From: Deltaproteobacteria bacterium
GTDB lineage: Bacteria > Desulfobacterota > DSM-4660 > Desulfatiglandales > Desulfatiglandaceae
Reading direction: 5' to 3'
Length of the DNA stretch: 43,759 nt
Assembly: GCA_021737785.1 (NCBI GenBank)
Contig: JAIPDI010000045.1
Span: 1-43,759, forward strand
This document shows, piece by piece, positions 25,769 to 34,798 of this stretch. Made by a program: the position numbers and the translations under genes. Under the pieces are notes generated by a model. The model saw nothing but the letters and a program-made list of their open reading frames with translations, was not told the origin of the DNA and did not search any database. The number at the start of each line of letters is the position of its first letter. Position 1 is the first letter of the stretch.

Positions 25769-26389
25769 TCAGGCGATGCGCGGCCTGGCCCCATCGCCAC
25801 CCATGAGCCCATTACAGGTAAACTGAAAGATGAAATCAGCCAGTTGATCGACGCTGGCGCCCTTCTTGGGATGAAACCAGACCCTGCTCCGGGTGATCAT
25901 GGAGGCGATCATGAAATCGACCAGTTTAACGTCTGTTTCATGGAAATATCCTCCATCGATGCCGCGTTGGAGCACTTTTCTCAGGACGCGGTCGTACAGG
26001 TCGCGGTACTCAACAATCACCTTTCTCCTGGGTGGCGACAGCTTGTCTAATGTTGCATCGAAAAGCAGCCCTGCGGACCGTCGATAGCTCAGCGTGATTT
26101 TGAGATGGACGTGAATGATTTCTCGGAGTTGCTCCAGGGGCGGCGTCTTCGTGTCGTCCTCGAGGTGACGAATCGGATCCACGATTTTCTCCATCTCTTC
26201 CCGAAGGACCTGATAGAGGATCTCTTCCTTGTTGGTGAAAAAATTATAGATGTTGGCGGGTCTGCATCCATAGGCGCTGGCGATGTCCCTCATGCCCGTG
26301 GCGTTGTAGCCCTTATCCCAGAAAAGCTTCCTGGCCACATTCAGCATCTTGGCCTTCTGGAAGCCGGATTTTGATCTCGTGGCAGGCAT
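25769..26389 (-). CDS. TetR-family transcriptional regulator
   Basis: This 206-residue protein has an N-terminal TetR helix-turn-helix (about 14-60: ARKLFWDKGYNATGMRDIASAYGCRP and ANIYNFFTNKEEIL) and a helical ligand-binding C-terminus. GAGGGGG precedes the ATG. TetR members of this type often answer acyl-CoA esters in beta-oxidation regulons. Two operator-like palindromes lie upstream, and the acyl-CoA dehydrogenase gene lies downstream. The ligand is inferred, not shown. Confidence 0.9.
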   Translation of the reverse strand: MPATRSKSGFQKAKMLNVARKLFWDKGYNATGMRDIASAYGCRPANIYNFFTNKEEILYQVLREEMEKIVDPIRHLEDDTKTPPLEQLREIIHVHLKITLSYRRSAGLLFDATLDKLSPPRRKVIVEYRDLYDRVLRKVLQRGIDGGYFHETDVKLVDFMIASMITRSRVWFHPKKGASVDQLADFIFQFTCNGLMGGDGARPRIA

Positions 26390-26467
26390 CGATACCCCCT
26401 CAACTTTTACATTCCGGAGTGTTCCTCAGCGAAATTTAGGCAGGCTATGATATTTTGCGAATGCTGG

Positions 26468-26489
26468 TTAATGAACGATCGGTCATTAA
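26468..26489. promoter_or_regulatory. TetR operator-like palindrome 1
   Basis: This is a 22-bp palindrome: TTAATGA, then A-CGATCG-G, then TCATTAA. Only one symmetric base pair is broken. It lies about 79 bases upstream of the TetR start codon, so autoregulation is likely. The sequence resembles the TGAACG-type operators known for TetR regulators of acyl-CoA metabolism. Confidence 0.7.
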
Positions 26490-26588
26490 ATATAAATTCT
26501 TAAAATTATCTAATATCTCCCAAAATGGATTTATGGTCCAAATGAATCGCCTCAGAGTCATAATTAGTCTTCTATATTCGGCATATCA

Positions 26589-26610
26589 TTAATGAACGAT
26601 CGTTTATAAA
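26589..26610. promoter_or_regulatory. TetR operator-like palindrome 2
   Basis: This shares the first 14 bases of palindrome 1 (TTAATGAACGATCG) and is symmetric at 18 of 22 positions around the same CGATCG core. Its centre is 121 bases from that of palindrome 1. Placed towards the IclR gene, it may let the TetR protein control both directions. Confidence 0.65.
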
Positions 26611-26739
26611 TATTTTTATCATTTCTTGTTGTCAAGAAAATAATTCGGTTTGGCAGTTAAAAAATGGCGCGCTATGAACGCAGGACAATAGACCGCTTGA
26701 ATTGCCGGAGAAATTTTTTCTTGAAATCGGGAGGGAAAT

Positions 26740-26758
26740 TGTTTTAGAATGTAAAACA
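26740..26758. promoter_or_regulatory. inverted repeat at the IclR start, operator candidate
   Basis: TGTTTTA (26740-26746) and TAAAACA (26752-26758) are perfect 7-bp arms around five bases, ten bases before the IclR ATG. A site here would block translation or transcription of the IclR gene, consistent with IclR autoregulation. Confidence 0.5.
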
Positions 26759-26768
26759 TACTTTCGCT

Positions 26769-27572
26769 ATGCAAAATACCATGGAACACCGATACTACAT
26801 TTACTCCTTGGGGCGAGGCCTGAAAATGCTTGAACTGCTTGCCCAGAGCAAGGTACCCATGACCTTGAGCAAGATATCAAAGTCTATGGGACTCACCCTC
26901 CCGACCGCCTACCGCTTCCTGTTTACCCTTGAATCGCTGGAGTTTATCGAAAGAGATCCGGAGACCAAGACCTATCGTGTAGCCCCCAAGGTGCTGGGTC
27001 TGGGATACGGACTGTTTCAGTCCTATGATCTGTGGCAGACGGCACATCCCTATCTTGTCCGTGCCAGCAGGGAATACAACGAAACCTTCAACTTAGCCAT
27101 CCTGGACGGCGCTGATATCCTTTACATCGACAGGATTAAGACACGGAAAATCCTTACCATCAATCTGGAAATTGGATCCAAACTGCCGGCATATTGCACC
27201 TCCATGGGAAGAGTCCTTCTGGCATCTCTTCCGACCGAGGCGGCGATCGATATTCTTGCCAAATCACCGATGGAACAGATGACGCCTAAAACCATTGTCT
27301 CCCCTGACGGCCTGAAAGCGATACTTGAAGAGGTGAGGGAGAAGGGGTATGCTGTAAATAACGGTGAACTGGCCCTGGAACTGATCTCGGTGGCGGCCCC
27401 TGTACGGGACAGGGACGGAAAGGTGGTGGCTGCACTCAACATGGCGGTCAATGCGGCCCAGCACGACACGGGACAGGTGGATGAAACACTGGCCCCGATC
27501 GTGAAACAGGTGGCACTCAAGATCAGCCATGCTATCGGCTTCTACGAGGAGGCACCCGATGATGACGGATAG
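26769..27572 (+). CDS. IclR-family transcriptional regulator
   Basis: This 267-residue protein has an N-terminal winged helix (about 10-75; TLSKISKSMGLTLPTAYRFLFTLE) and a GAF-like effector domain (about 85-260). IclR proteins often control use of aromatic or short-chain acids. It overlaps the aminotransferase gene by 14 bases, so it is transcribed with the second Liv cluster and is its probable regulator. No Shine-Dalgarno sequence is clear before the ATG; the inverted repeat occupies that place. Confidence 0.9.
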   Translation: MQNTMEHRYYIYSLGRGLKMLELLAQSKVPMTLSKISKSMGLTLPTAYRFLFTLESLEFIERDPETKTYRVAPKVLGLGYGLFQSYDLWQTAHPYLVRASREYNETFNLAILDGADILYIDRIKTRKILTINLEIGSKLPAYCTSMGRVLLASLPTEAAIDILAKSPMEQMTPKTIVSPDGLKAILEEVREKGYAVNNGELALELISVAAPVRDRDGKVVAALNMAVNAAQHDTGQVDETLAPIVKQVALKISHAIGFYEEAPDDDG

Positions 27573-28893
27573 CCATGTATTTCACCGGCGGCTGGACCGC
27601 GCCCTCCCTACCGCGGTCCGCGGCGAGGGCGTGTGGATATATGATGCCGATGGCAGGAAATACTTAGACGCCAGCGGCGGCCCCATCTGCGTCAATGTGG
27701 GGCACGGCAGGTCGGACGTGGCGGATGCCATTTCACGACAGGCCCGCAGGGTCAATTATGTTCACGGCACCATGTTCACCACAGAGACCCTGGAGAAACT
27801 CGCAAAACGCCTCAGTGGGCATACCCCTCCACGAATCGACCGGTTCTACTTCTGCTCCAGCGGAAGCGAGGCGGTTGAAGCCGCCATGAAGCTGGCGCGT
27901 CAGATACAGTCGGCCAGGGGAGAGGCCGGCCGGTTTCGTGTGATCTCCCGGTGGCATGCCTATCATGGATCCACCCTGGGGGCACTTTCAATGACGGGAA
28001 AACCGAGTATGCGGGATCCATTTCTTCCCATGCTCCCGCCCGCCATTCACATACCGCCGCCCTATTGTCTGCGGTGCCACTACAGACTGACCTATCCCGG
28101 TTGCGGAGTGCGCTGCGCCCATGCCCTGGAGGATGCCATACATCTCGAAGGGAGCCGGACCATCTCTGCCTTTCTCGCGGAAACCGTGTGCGGGGCAACC
28201 ATCGGCGCCGTGGCGCCCCCGCCCGAATACTATGAAATCGTGGCCGAAATCTGCAAAAGACACGGCGTCCTCCTCATTCTGGATGAGGTCATGTGCGGCA
28301 TGGGCCGGACCGGAAAATGGTTTGCAGCGGAGCATTACGGCCTTGAACCGGACCTGATGGTAATGGGAAAAGGGTTGAGCGGTGGGTACGCGGCCCTGTC
28401 CGCAGTGGGCTGCCGGAAGAAGCATATGGACCTTCTCCTCCGGTCGCCCGGGAATTTCATTCACGGCCACACCTTTTCCCATCACCCGGTGGCGGCCGCG
28501 GCCGGGCTTGCCGTGGTGGATATCCTTGAAAAGGAGGACCTGGTGCAACGGGCCCACGACCTGGGGAGGTATCTGGGAGAGGTCCTGAGACCCCTGGAAA
28601 AGCATCCCCATGTGGCCCAGGTACGGGGCATCGGCATGATGTGGGCCGTGGAATTTGTCAAAGAAAAAGAGACCCTCAAACCGTTTCCCAGGGCGGAAAA
28701 GGTGGCGGAGAGGATCTGGGAAGCCCTCATGGCATCAGGAGTCATCACTTATACGTGCATCGGTTTTGCCGGAGGAGAGGGAGACGCCATTATGTTCGGC
28801 CCTCCCTTCGTCATAACACGTGAGGAACTGGATTGGGTGGTTGCCACCCTGGAATCGGTCCTCGAAGAGGTATTGGGTCCAAGGGAACCCTGA
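27559..28893 (+). CDS. class III (omega) aminotransferase with Cys-rich insertion
   Basis: This protein of about 444 residues is a PLP-dependent class III aminotransferase: CSSGSEAVEAA (phosphate site), LLILDEVMCGMGRTG with PLP-contact Asp D242, and MGKGLSGGY with Schiff-base Lys K271. These enzymes move the terminal amino group of omega-amino acids such as 4-aminobutyrate or beta-alanine. An insertion YCLRCHYRLTYPGCGVRCA holds four Cys (about C170, C173, C182, C186) that could bind zinc. The ATG at 27559 has GAGGAGG six bases upstream, inside the IclR gene. The next genes encode an amino-acid-type importer, so it probably acts on the imported compound. The substrate is unproven. Confidence 0.9.
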   Translation: MMTDSHVFHRRLDRALPTAVRGEGVWIYDADGRKYLDASGGPICVNVGHGRSDVADAISRQARRVNYVHGTMFTTETLEKLAKRLSGHTPPRIDRFYFCSSGSEAVEAAMKLARQIQSARGEAGRFRVISRWHAYHGSTLGALSMTGKPSMRDPFLPMLPPAIHIPPPYCLRCHYRLTYPGCGVRCAHALEDAIHLEGSRTISAFLAETVCGATIGAVAPPPEYYEIVAEICKRHGVLLILDEVMCGMGRTGKWFAAEHYGLEPDLMVMGKGLSGGYAALSAVGCRKKHMDLLLRSPGNFIHGHTFSHHPVAAAAGLAVVDILEKEDLVQRAHDLGRYLGEVLRPLEKHPHVAQVRGIGMMWAVEFVKEKETLKPFPRAEKVAERIWEALMASGVITYTCIGFAGGEGDAIMFGPPFVITREELDWVVATLESVLEEVLGPREP

Positions 28894-29000
28894 CATCCGT
28901 CTTTCAGGGTGACGGCCGACACCATCCATGTGGATGTCCGTTTCCGTATGAGGGATCGGATGCGCATCAATAACCAATTTAGCGGCGAGGAGGAAATGAC

Positions 29001-30188
29001 ATGAAGAGACTGACATTTGGAATCTGTGTATTGTTTCTGGGTCTGGGCCTGGTAGTCGGCGCGACCCCCGGTGTGGCAGCGGATACCATTAAGGTGGGCG
29101 TGGTCGGTCCCCGCACGGGCACGGCCGCAGCCACGGGCAAGGCCTTTGAAGAGGGGATTAAACTGGCAACCGGCTATGTCAATTCCAAAGGCGGGGTCCT
29201 GGGAAAGAACCTGGAAATCGTGTTTGAAGACACCGCCGGCGCACCGGACAAGGCTGCTTCAGGCTTCGAACGGCTGGCCACCCGGGACAAGGTGGCCATG
29301 GTGCTGGGGGAAAGCCATTCATCCTCTGCCTTGGCGGAAATAGAAGTGGCCAACCGGCTGAAGGTGCCGTTTATCGTGGCCGAGGCATGGGCCGATCCCA
29401 TTACCGCAAAGAACTACAAGTATGTGTTTCGCGCCGGCCCGTCCAATTCGGGTGTGGTGAATCATACCATCGCCAAGTGGGTGGCGCATGAAAAATTCAA
29501 AAAAGCCTATATTGTTGCTGAAAATACCGATTGGGGTCTTGGGATCGGGAAACTCTGCGAAGCGGCCCTTGCCAAGATCGGCGTTGTCTACGAGACCCTG
29601 GAGACGGAACGGAAAAGTCAGGATCACTATACCGAGCTGGCCAAGATCAAGGCCTTTGATCCGGATGTGATTCTCGCCTTTATTTATGGCACGGGTCTTC
29701 ACTACTTTGTGGCCCAGGCCGGCGAGATGAAGGTTTCCCCCAAGGCCGTCATCCTGGACGGCGCCGGCCCCCCGAGCCTCTGGCCGGATTTCTGGAAAAA
29801 CGTGGGCGATTATGGAAACCTGGAGTGTTTTGTCTCTTCCATGCACGAAAAGGTGGAGTTGACCGAACTGGCCACCTATTTTCGTGAGGCTTACGTCAAG
29901 GAATTCGGCGTACAACCCACTGACTACAAATCCAGATCCATATTTGATGCGATCCTCATCGCGGCCGACGCCATCAACCGGGCCGGATCCACAGACCCGG
30001 ACAAACTGGTCCAGGCACTTGAAAACACCAACCTTCTGGTAACCCGGGGGACAGCCAAATTTGATACCACCAAGGGCGGGCCGTCCTATCATCACTGGAT
30101 GCCGCCCATGCTGGTGATCCAGTGGCAGGACAAGAAGCAGGTGGTGCTTTATCCCCCTGAAGGCGCTACCGGCAAACTCAAGAGGTAA
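29001..30188 (+). CDS. livK: periplasmic substrate-binding protein, LivK-like (second cluster)
   Basis: This 395-residue protein has a signal peptide (about 1-27, ending GVAADT) and starts its mature fold with IKVGVVGPRTGTAAATGKAFEEG, then VNSKGGVLGKNLEIVFEDTAG, typical of Peripla_BP_6. GAGGAGG precedes the ATG. It differs clearly from the first cluster's binding protein, so the two importers probably carry different ligands. Confidence 0.9.
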   Translation: MKRLTFGICVLFLGLGLVVGATPGVAADTIKVGVVGPRTGTAAATGKAFEEGIKLATGYVNSKGGVLGKNLEIVFEDTAGAPDKAASGFERLATRDKVAMVLGESHSSSALAEIEVANRLKVPFIVAEAWADPITAKNYKYVFRAGPSNSGVVNHTIAKWVAHEKFKKAYIVAENTDWGLGIGKLCEAALAKIGVVYETLETERKSQDHYTELAKIKAFDPDVILAFIYGTGLHYFVAQAGEMKVSPKAVILDGAGPPSLWPDFWKNVGDYGNLECFVSSMHEKVELTELATYFREAYVKEFGVQPTDYKSRSIFDAILIAADAINRAGSTDPDKLVQALENTNLLVTRGTAKFDTTKGGPSYHHWMPPMLVIQWQDKKQVVLYPPEGATGKLKR

Positions 30189-30202
30189 ATCGCTTAGGGC
30201 AC

Positions 30203-30262
30203 GTCGGGATTCGGGTTGTTACGGGCGCCAAAACGCAGCTGCAACAACCCGAAATCCCCGAC
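30203..30262 (+). promoter_or_regulatory. stem-loop between livK and livH (second Liv cluster)
   Basis: Bases 30203-30220 pair with 30243-30262 through GTCGGG, TTCGGGTTGTT and their complements, with two single-base bulges. The loop is 22 bases. It occupies the same relative position as the stem-loop in the first Liv cluster, and may give more binding protein than permease by RNA processing or partial termination. Confidence 0.6.
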
Positions 30263-30346
30263 CCCGCATAAGCAATACGTCTCCCTAAAGGACGTCGTCT
30301 TTCGATATTCAATAGTCATTTTTCATTCTGACAAAGGGGTACCTGA

Positions 30347-31204
30347 ATGTTTTCACTGGCACTGATGAACGGGATTGTCATCGGGGTGATATACGCCCTG
30401 TCGGCCCTCGGCGTTTCGCTGGTGGTGGGGATCATGAATGTGATCAATTTCGCCCACGGCGAACTCTATATCCTTGCCGGATATTTCAGCTTCATCTTTG
30501 CCGACGCCCTCGGCTGGAACATCTATGTATCCATGGCCGCGGCGGTAGGGCTGGTCTTCCTGTTCGGGATTCTGATCGAGTATTCGCTTATCCGTCCCAC
30601 CTACGGCAACGACATGTACTCGCTGATCCTCACCTTCATCCTTTCCATCGTGCTTCAGAACGCCTACCTCCTGATTTTCGGGCCCTATCCCAACAAGCCC
30701 CCCAACTGGATCAAAGGAGCCACCAATGTGTTCGGGCAGTTTTACTACGGGAATCAGCGACTGGCCGCCCTTGTGGCAGGCGTCATTGTCATTGCGGCCG
30801 TGTTTTTGATGCTCAAGAAGACATGGTTCGGCAAAATCATTCGGGCCGCCAGCCAGGATCGCGAGATGGCCGAGTTAAACGGGGTGAATACCAAGGCGCT
30901 CAATATGCTCAGTTTCGGTCTGGGATGTGCGCTGGCCGGCGCCGCCGGCGTTATCCTTGCGCCGGTATTCCCTGTGTCACCCACTTCCGGCGTGCCCATC
31001 GCCCTGACAGCCTTTGTGGTGGTGGTCTTGGGGGGGATGGGCTCCATGTGGGGCTGTGTCGTGGGCGGACTTGCCCTCGGCCTGGTGGAGAATTTCGGGG
31101 CTGCATTTATCAGCACCGGATACAAACATATTTTTGGTTTTATTATCCTGATACTGGTACTGGCGATTCGACCGGTGGGCCTATTTGGACGGAGCGAGAC
31201 GTGA
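30347..31204 (+). CDS. livH: branched-chain amino acid-type ABC permease LivH (second cluster)
   Basis: This 285-residue permease has the LivH segment GIMNVINFAHGELYILAGY (about 27-45) and the coupling helix TWFGKIIRAASQDREMAELNGV. AAGGGG lies before the ATG. It pairs with LivM at 31325. Confidence 0.93.
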   Translation: MFSLALMNGIVIGVIYALSALGVSLVVGIMNVINFAHGELYILAGYFSFIFADALGWNIYVSMAAAVGLVFLFGILIEYSLIRPTYGNDMYSLILTFILSIVLQNAYLLIFGPYPNKPPNWIKGATNVFGQFYYGNQRLAALVAGVIVIAAVFLMLKKTWFGKIIRAASQDREMAELNGVNTKALNMLSFGLGCALAGAAGVILAPVFPVSPTSGVPIALTAFVVVVLGGMGSMWGCVVGGLALGLVENFGAAFISTGYKHIFGFIILILVLAIRPVGLFGRSET

Positions 31205-31324
31205 TCCAGGGATTTGCCACTGCCGATTTGCGATTAAAACGCCCAAGTAGATTACCCTCATCCGCGGAGAGGAACCCGGAAGTTTCTTAAAGCCGTATCC
31301 ATCTCCCTTTGCCGGAGGATTCAG

Positions 31325-32263
31325 TTGAAGAACAAGACATTCTACGTCACGCTGCTCCCGTTCACTGCCCTGTTCTGCCTCTTGCCGCTGGTCCTGGATG
31401 ATTACAAACTCCATGTGGTGATTGTGAGTCTCTTCTATGCCATGATGGCATCCAGCTGGAACCTGATTGCGGGATACACCGGCCAGGTTTCCTTTGCCCA
31501 TGCCGCCTTTGCCGGGATCGGAGCATATACCAGCGGCATCCTGGCCGTCAAAGCGGGAGTTAACCCGTGGATCGGCATCGGCATCGGTGTGGTGGCCGCC
31601 GCTGTTCTGGGACTGGCCGTGGGGGTCCTCTGTCTCAGAATGGGGGGGATCTATCTCTCGCTCACCACCCTGGGGTTTTCCGAAATCCTCCACATCATTA
31701 TCACCAACGAATATGAATTTACCCGGGGCACCATGGGGCTTCAGGTGCCGGGACTCATTACCCATTACTCCAAATCCGCCTATTTGTATATTTTTATCGC
31801 GGCCACCGTCATCACCCTTGTGGTCATATACCGGCTCATCCATTCCAACATAGGACTTAACTTCAGAGCCGTGCAAAACGATGAACGGGCCGCCTCCTCC
31901 TTGGGCGTCAACGTGATCGGCGTGCGGGTCCTGGCGTTCACCGTTTCCAGCGCCCTGGCAGGCCTCGCGGGAGGGTTGTACGGGCATTATCTCCTTCTGA
32001 TAACCCCTGAAATCCCCTCCCTGAACCAGCAGTTCCTGGTACTTTCCATGACGGTCATCGGCGGGCTGGGGTCTTTTGTCGGGCCCATTGTAGGGGCCTT
32101 TGTCCTGGAGGTGCTCTCTGAATATATCCGGGCATACGGCGAGTACCACGTCCTGGTATTCGGCCTGGTGGCACTCGGCATGGCGAGATTTTTTCCCAAA
32201 GGCCTCACAGGTCTTGTGCAGCAATATAAGACAAGACAGACCCATGTGATGGGGGAAGCGTGA
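31325..32263 (+). CDS. livM: branched-chain amino acid-type ABC permease LivM (second cluster)
   Basis: This 312-residue permease starts with TTG at 31325, nine bases or fewer after GGAGGA. The LivM hallmark WNLIAGYTGQVSFAHAAF lies near residues 44-61, and the coupling loop has NIGLNFRAVQNDERAASSLGV. The 120-base gap after livH shows no clear structure. Confidence 0.92.
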   Translation: MKNKTFYVTLLPFTALFCLLPLVLDDYKLHVVIVSLFYAMMASSWNLIAGYTGQVSFAHAAFAGIGAYTSGILAVKAGVNPWIGIGIGVVAAAVLGLAVGVLCLRMGGIYLSLTTLGFSEILHIIITNEYEFTRGTMGLQVPGLITHYSKSAYLYIFIAATVITLVVIYRLIHSNIGLNFRAVQNDERAASSLGVNVIGVRVLAFTVSSALAGLAGGLYGHYLLLITPEIPSLNQQFLVLSMTVIGGLGSFVGPIVGAFVLEVLSEYIRAYGEYHVLVFGLVALGMARFFPKGLTGLVQQYKTRQTHVMGEA

Positions 32264-32386
32264 AAAACAGCAATTTTTGAGCTGTTGCATCATGGGTATT
32301 CAGCCCTCCCGGATTAAGACGGGCTTCGAATTCAACTGTGACCACTTCAGCTTGCTATAGGCACTCTTCCCAAGAGGAGGCATATC

Positions 32387-33106
32387 TTGTCGTTACTTGA
32401 AGGTTACCGCATATCCAAGCAGTTCGGGGGCGTCCAGGCGCTCAGGGACGTGGACTTTTCCCTGGAACATGGAGAGATCGTGGGGCTGATCGGTCCGAAC
32501 GGCGCAGGCAAAACCACCCTCTTCAATGTGATTGCAGGGGCGTTCAAACCTACCTCCGGACAGGTGCTGTTTCATGGAGAAGATATTACCGGTCATACGG
32601 CCAACCGGACCTGCCGGGAAGGGATCGCCAGGACCTTTCAGGTCACCCGTCCATTTATGGAGATGACATGCCTTGAAAACGTGGCCGTTGCGGTGATCAA
32701 CAGTCCCAGACAGGAGGAGCACCGCCAATGGGAGGCGCCGGCCCGGGAGGCACTCGACCATGTGGGGCTGCTGTCCAGCGCATCCACTCTGGCAAGCGGA
32801 CTGAATCTCATTGACAAAAAAAGGTTGGAAATGGCCCGGGCCCTGGCCACAAAACCGCACATCCTGCTCTTGGACGAGGTACTGGCAGGGCTCAATTCAC
32901 ACGAGATATTGCAGGCAGTCGAACTGATTCAGAAGCTGAGAGAGACGGCCGGTTTGACCATTTTCTGGATAGAGCATGTGATGGGCGCCATCATGGCGGC
33001 AGCGGACCGGGTGATCGTTCTGGATCAGGGCGAAAACCTTATGGAGGGCCCGCCGGCCCAGGTGGTGAGCGATCCAAGGGTCATCAAGGCCTATCTGGGT
33101 GACTAG
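32387..33106 (+). CDS. livG: branched-chain amino acid-type ABC ATPase LivG (second cluster)
   Basis: This 239-residue ABC ATPase starts at TTG 32387, after AGAGGAGG. Walker A is GPNGAGKTT and Walker B LLLLDEVLAGL. The signature loop is degenerate (SGLNLIDKKRLEMARAL instead of LSYGQQRRLEIARAL). This variant occurs in some LivG proteins and probably still works because the partner ATPase is canonical. Confidence 0.92.
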   Translation: MSLLEGYRISKQFGGVQALRDVDFSLEHGEIVGLIGPNGAGKTTLFNVIAGAFKPTSGQVLFHGEDITGHTANRTCREGIARTFQVTRPFMEMTCLENVAVAVINSPRQEEHRQWEAPAREALDHVGLLSSASTLASGLNLIDKKRLEMARALATKPHILLLDEVLAGLNSHEILQAVELIQKLRETAGLTIFWIEHVMGAIMAAADRVIVLDQGENLMEGPPAQVVSDPRVIKAYLGD

Positions 33107-33222
33107 CCCCGCTGCCATCGGGTTTCCCGGGTCCCGGAAGGACGGGTCGTGAACCCGATGCGATAATGGAAATGCAGGCGCTTATGCCCGGAAACCCGTG
33201 AACACCTGTCAGGAAAGAAACT

Positions 33223-33924
33223 ATGCTGGAAATCTCACACCTGAATGTCTCCCGGGGAGAAACACAGATCCTCTGGGATGTTTCCGTCCAAGTCACAGAA
33301 GGCGAAAAGGTGGCGGTGCTGGGAAGCAACGGGGCCGGGAAATCCACCCTTCTCCTTTCCATCATGGGCGTCCTGCCCCCTTCGAGCGGGGAGATCCGTT
33401 TTGACGGGAGCCCCCTCTCAGGTCGGAAGGCCTATCAGATCATTCGTACCGGCCTGGCCCTGGTTCCGGAAGGTCGACGGGTGTATGGGGATATGACCGT
33501 CTGGGAAAACCTGGAGATCGGGGCCTATCCCAAACGGGGCCGGAAAGATCTGGATCAGACCAGAGGGCATGTGGTGACGCTCTTCCCCATACTGGCAGAG
33601 CGGAGGCATCAGAGGGCCGGCACCCTGAGCGGAGGAGAACAGCAGATGCTGGCCATCGGACGGGCACTCATGAGCCGCCCGCGACTGCTGCTCATTGACG
33701 AATTATCCCTGGGCCTGGCACCGCTCATTACCAAAGAGATATTTAAGGTCCTGGACGCCCTGGCACAGGAGACCACGATCCTTCTGGTGGAGCAGAACGT
33801 GGAGCAGGCATTGAAGCATTCCGGGAGGGCATATATTTTAGAAAGCGGCAGGATAACACGGAGCGGCGCTTCCGAGGAACTGGTAGCGGATGACGATGTT
33901 AAACGCGCCTATCTGGGCATGTGA
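33223..33924 (+). CDS. livF: branched-chain amino acid-type ABC ATPase LivF (second cluster)
   Basis: This 233-residue ABC ATPase has Walker A GSNGAGKST, signature LSGGEQQML and Walker B LLLIDELSLGLAP. It ends the second Liv operon, 15 bases before the convergent BKACE gene. Confidence 0.93.
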   Translation: MLEISHLNVSRGETQILWDVSVQVTEGEKVAVLGSNGAGKSTLLLSIMGVLPPSSGEIRFDGSPLSGRKAYQIIRTGLALVPEGRRVYGDMTVWENLEIGAYPKRGRKDLDQTRGHVVTLFPILAERRHQRAGTLSGGEQQMLAIGRALMSRPRLLLIDELSLGLAPLITKEIFKVLDALAQETTILLVEQNVEQALKHSGRAYILESGRITRSGASEELVADDDVKRAYLGM

Positions 33925-33935
33925 ACGGCCCATCA

Positions 33936-33954
33936 CATCTCATTTTGTGAGGTG
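33936..33954. terminator. candidate bidirectional terminator
   Basis: CATCTCA (33936-33942) and TGAGGTG (33948-33954) pair, with one wobble, around TTTTG, exactly between the convergent livF and BKACE genes and overlapping the stop codon of the latter. Confidence 0.4.
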
Positions 33955-34755
33955 CAGGATCTCTCTGGCCTCATCCGGGGTCGCCACTTCTCTTCCCACT
34001 TCACCGCTCAAACGCACCATCCGTTCCACCAGGGCCTCGTTGGTGGCCAGCTGACCCTTTGTGTAGTAGATATTGTCTTCCAGGCCCACCCTTACATGAC
34101 CCCCCATTATTACGGCATGCAGATTCATGGGAAGCTGGGCAGGCCCCACACCCGCAACGGTCCAGGTGGCATCGGAGGGGATGCTGTTCTTGAGATGTAC
34201 CAGATGATCGATGGTCGCCGGGATGGCGCCTTTGAGGCCCATGACAAAATCAAAATGGAGCGGCGGGACCAGAAGGCCCTCCCGGGCCAGCAGGACGCCG
34301 TTGTTGATCATGCTGACATCGAAAACCTCGATTTCAGGCTTTATCCCCAGTTCGAACATATCCGTTGCCAGGGCTTTGATCAGCTCAGGGCTGTTTTCAT
34401 AGACCGAGTTGGGGAAGTTGACCGATCCGGTGGTGAGACTCGCCATCTCGGGTTTCAACCTGAGCCGTTCGCACCGCTGTTCATAGGCCGTTCCCGCGCG
34501 GCCCCCGGTCGATATCTGGATGATGAGGTTCGTCTTTTCCCTCAGGCCATGGTAAATTTCTTCAAAAATAGGGTATTGGCTGGATGCGCTCCCGTCCCGG
34601 GGGTTCCTGGCGTGAACGTGTATCACCGAGGCCCCGGCCGCCTCACAGCGGATCCCGGTCTCAATGATCTCTTCAGGCGTGACAGGCACATGGGGAGTCA
34701 TCTCCTTTGTGGGGAGTGACCCGGTGGACGCCACCGTAATAATCAGCTTGTTCAT
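33940..34755 (-). CDS. beta-keto acid cleavage enzyme (BKACE, DUF849 family)
   Basis: This 271-residue TIM-barrel protein has the zinc motif HVHAR (H46 and H48) and a probable third ligand near VGLEDN (E226). BKACE enzymes convert a beta-keto acid plus acetyl-CoA into acetoacetate and a new CoA ester; Kce of lysine fermentation, acting on 3-keto-5-aminohexanoate, is the type example. The family has diverse substrates, so the exact one is unknown here. It is 43 bases downstream of the AOR gene and probably in one operon with it. With the aminotransferase nearby, an amino-acid-derived beta-keto acid is plausible. Confidence 0.88.
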   Translation of the reverse strand: MNKLIITVASTGSLPTKEMTPHVPVTPEEIIETGIRCEAAGASVIHVHARNPRDGSASSQYPIFEEIYHGLREKTNLIIQISTGGRAGTAYEQRCERLRLKPEMASLTTGSVNFPNSVYENSPELIKALATDMFELGIKPEIEVFDVSMINNGVLLAREGLLVPPLHFDFVMGLKGAIPATIDHLVHLKNSIPSDATWTVAGVGPAQLPMNLHAVIMGGHVRVGLEDNIYYTKGQLATNEALVERMVRLSGEVGREVATPDEAREILHLTK

Positions 34756-34798
34756 ATATTCTTATCCTGAGTCTCTATTCTTGGTTTGTAGGAAAGGC

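Larger units (their letters stand above)
26390..26768. other. 379-base AT-rich divergent promoter region
   Basis: No gene is present. The region between the divergent TetR and IclR genes holds two TetR-type palindromes and one IclR-type inverted repeat, listed separately. The AT-rich stretches between them probably hold promoters, but no strong -35/-10 pair was assigned. Confidence 0.6.

Noticed and set aside
31181-32293. Long minus-strand frame opposite LivM
   Set aside because: Antisense of a normal permease; its His- and Gln-rich translation is typical of a shadow frame.
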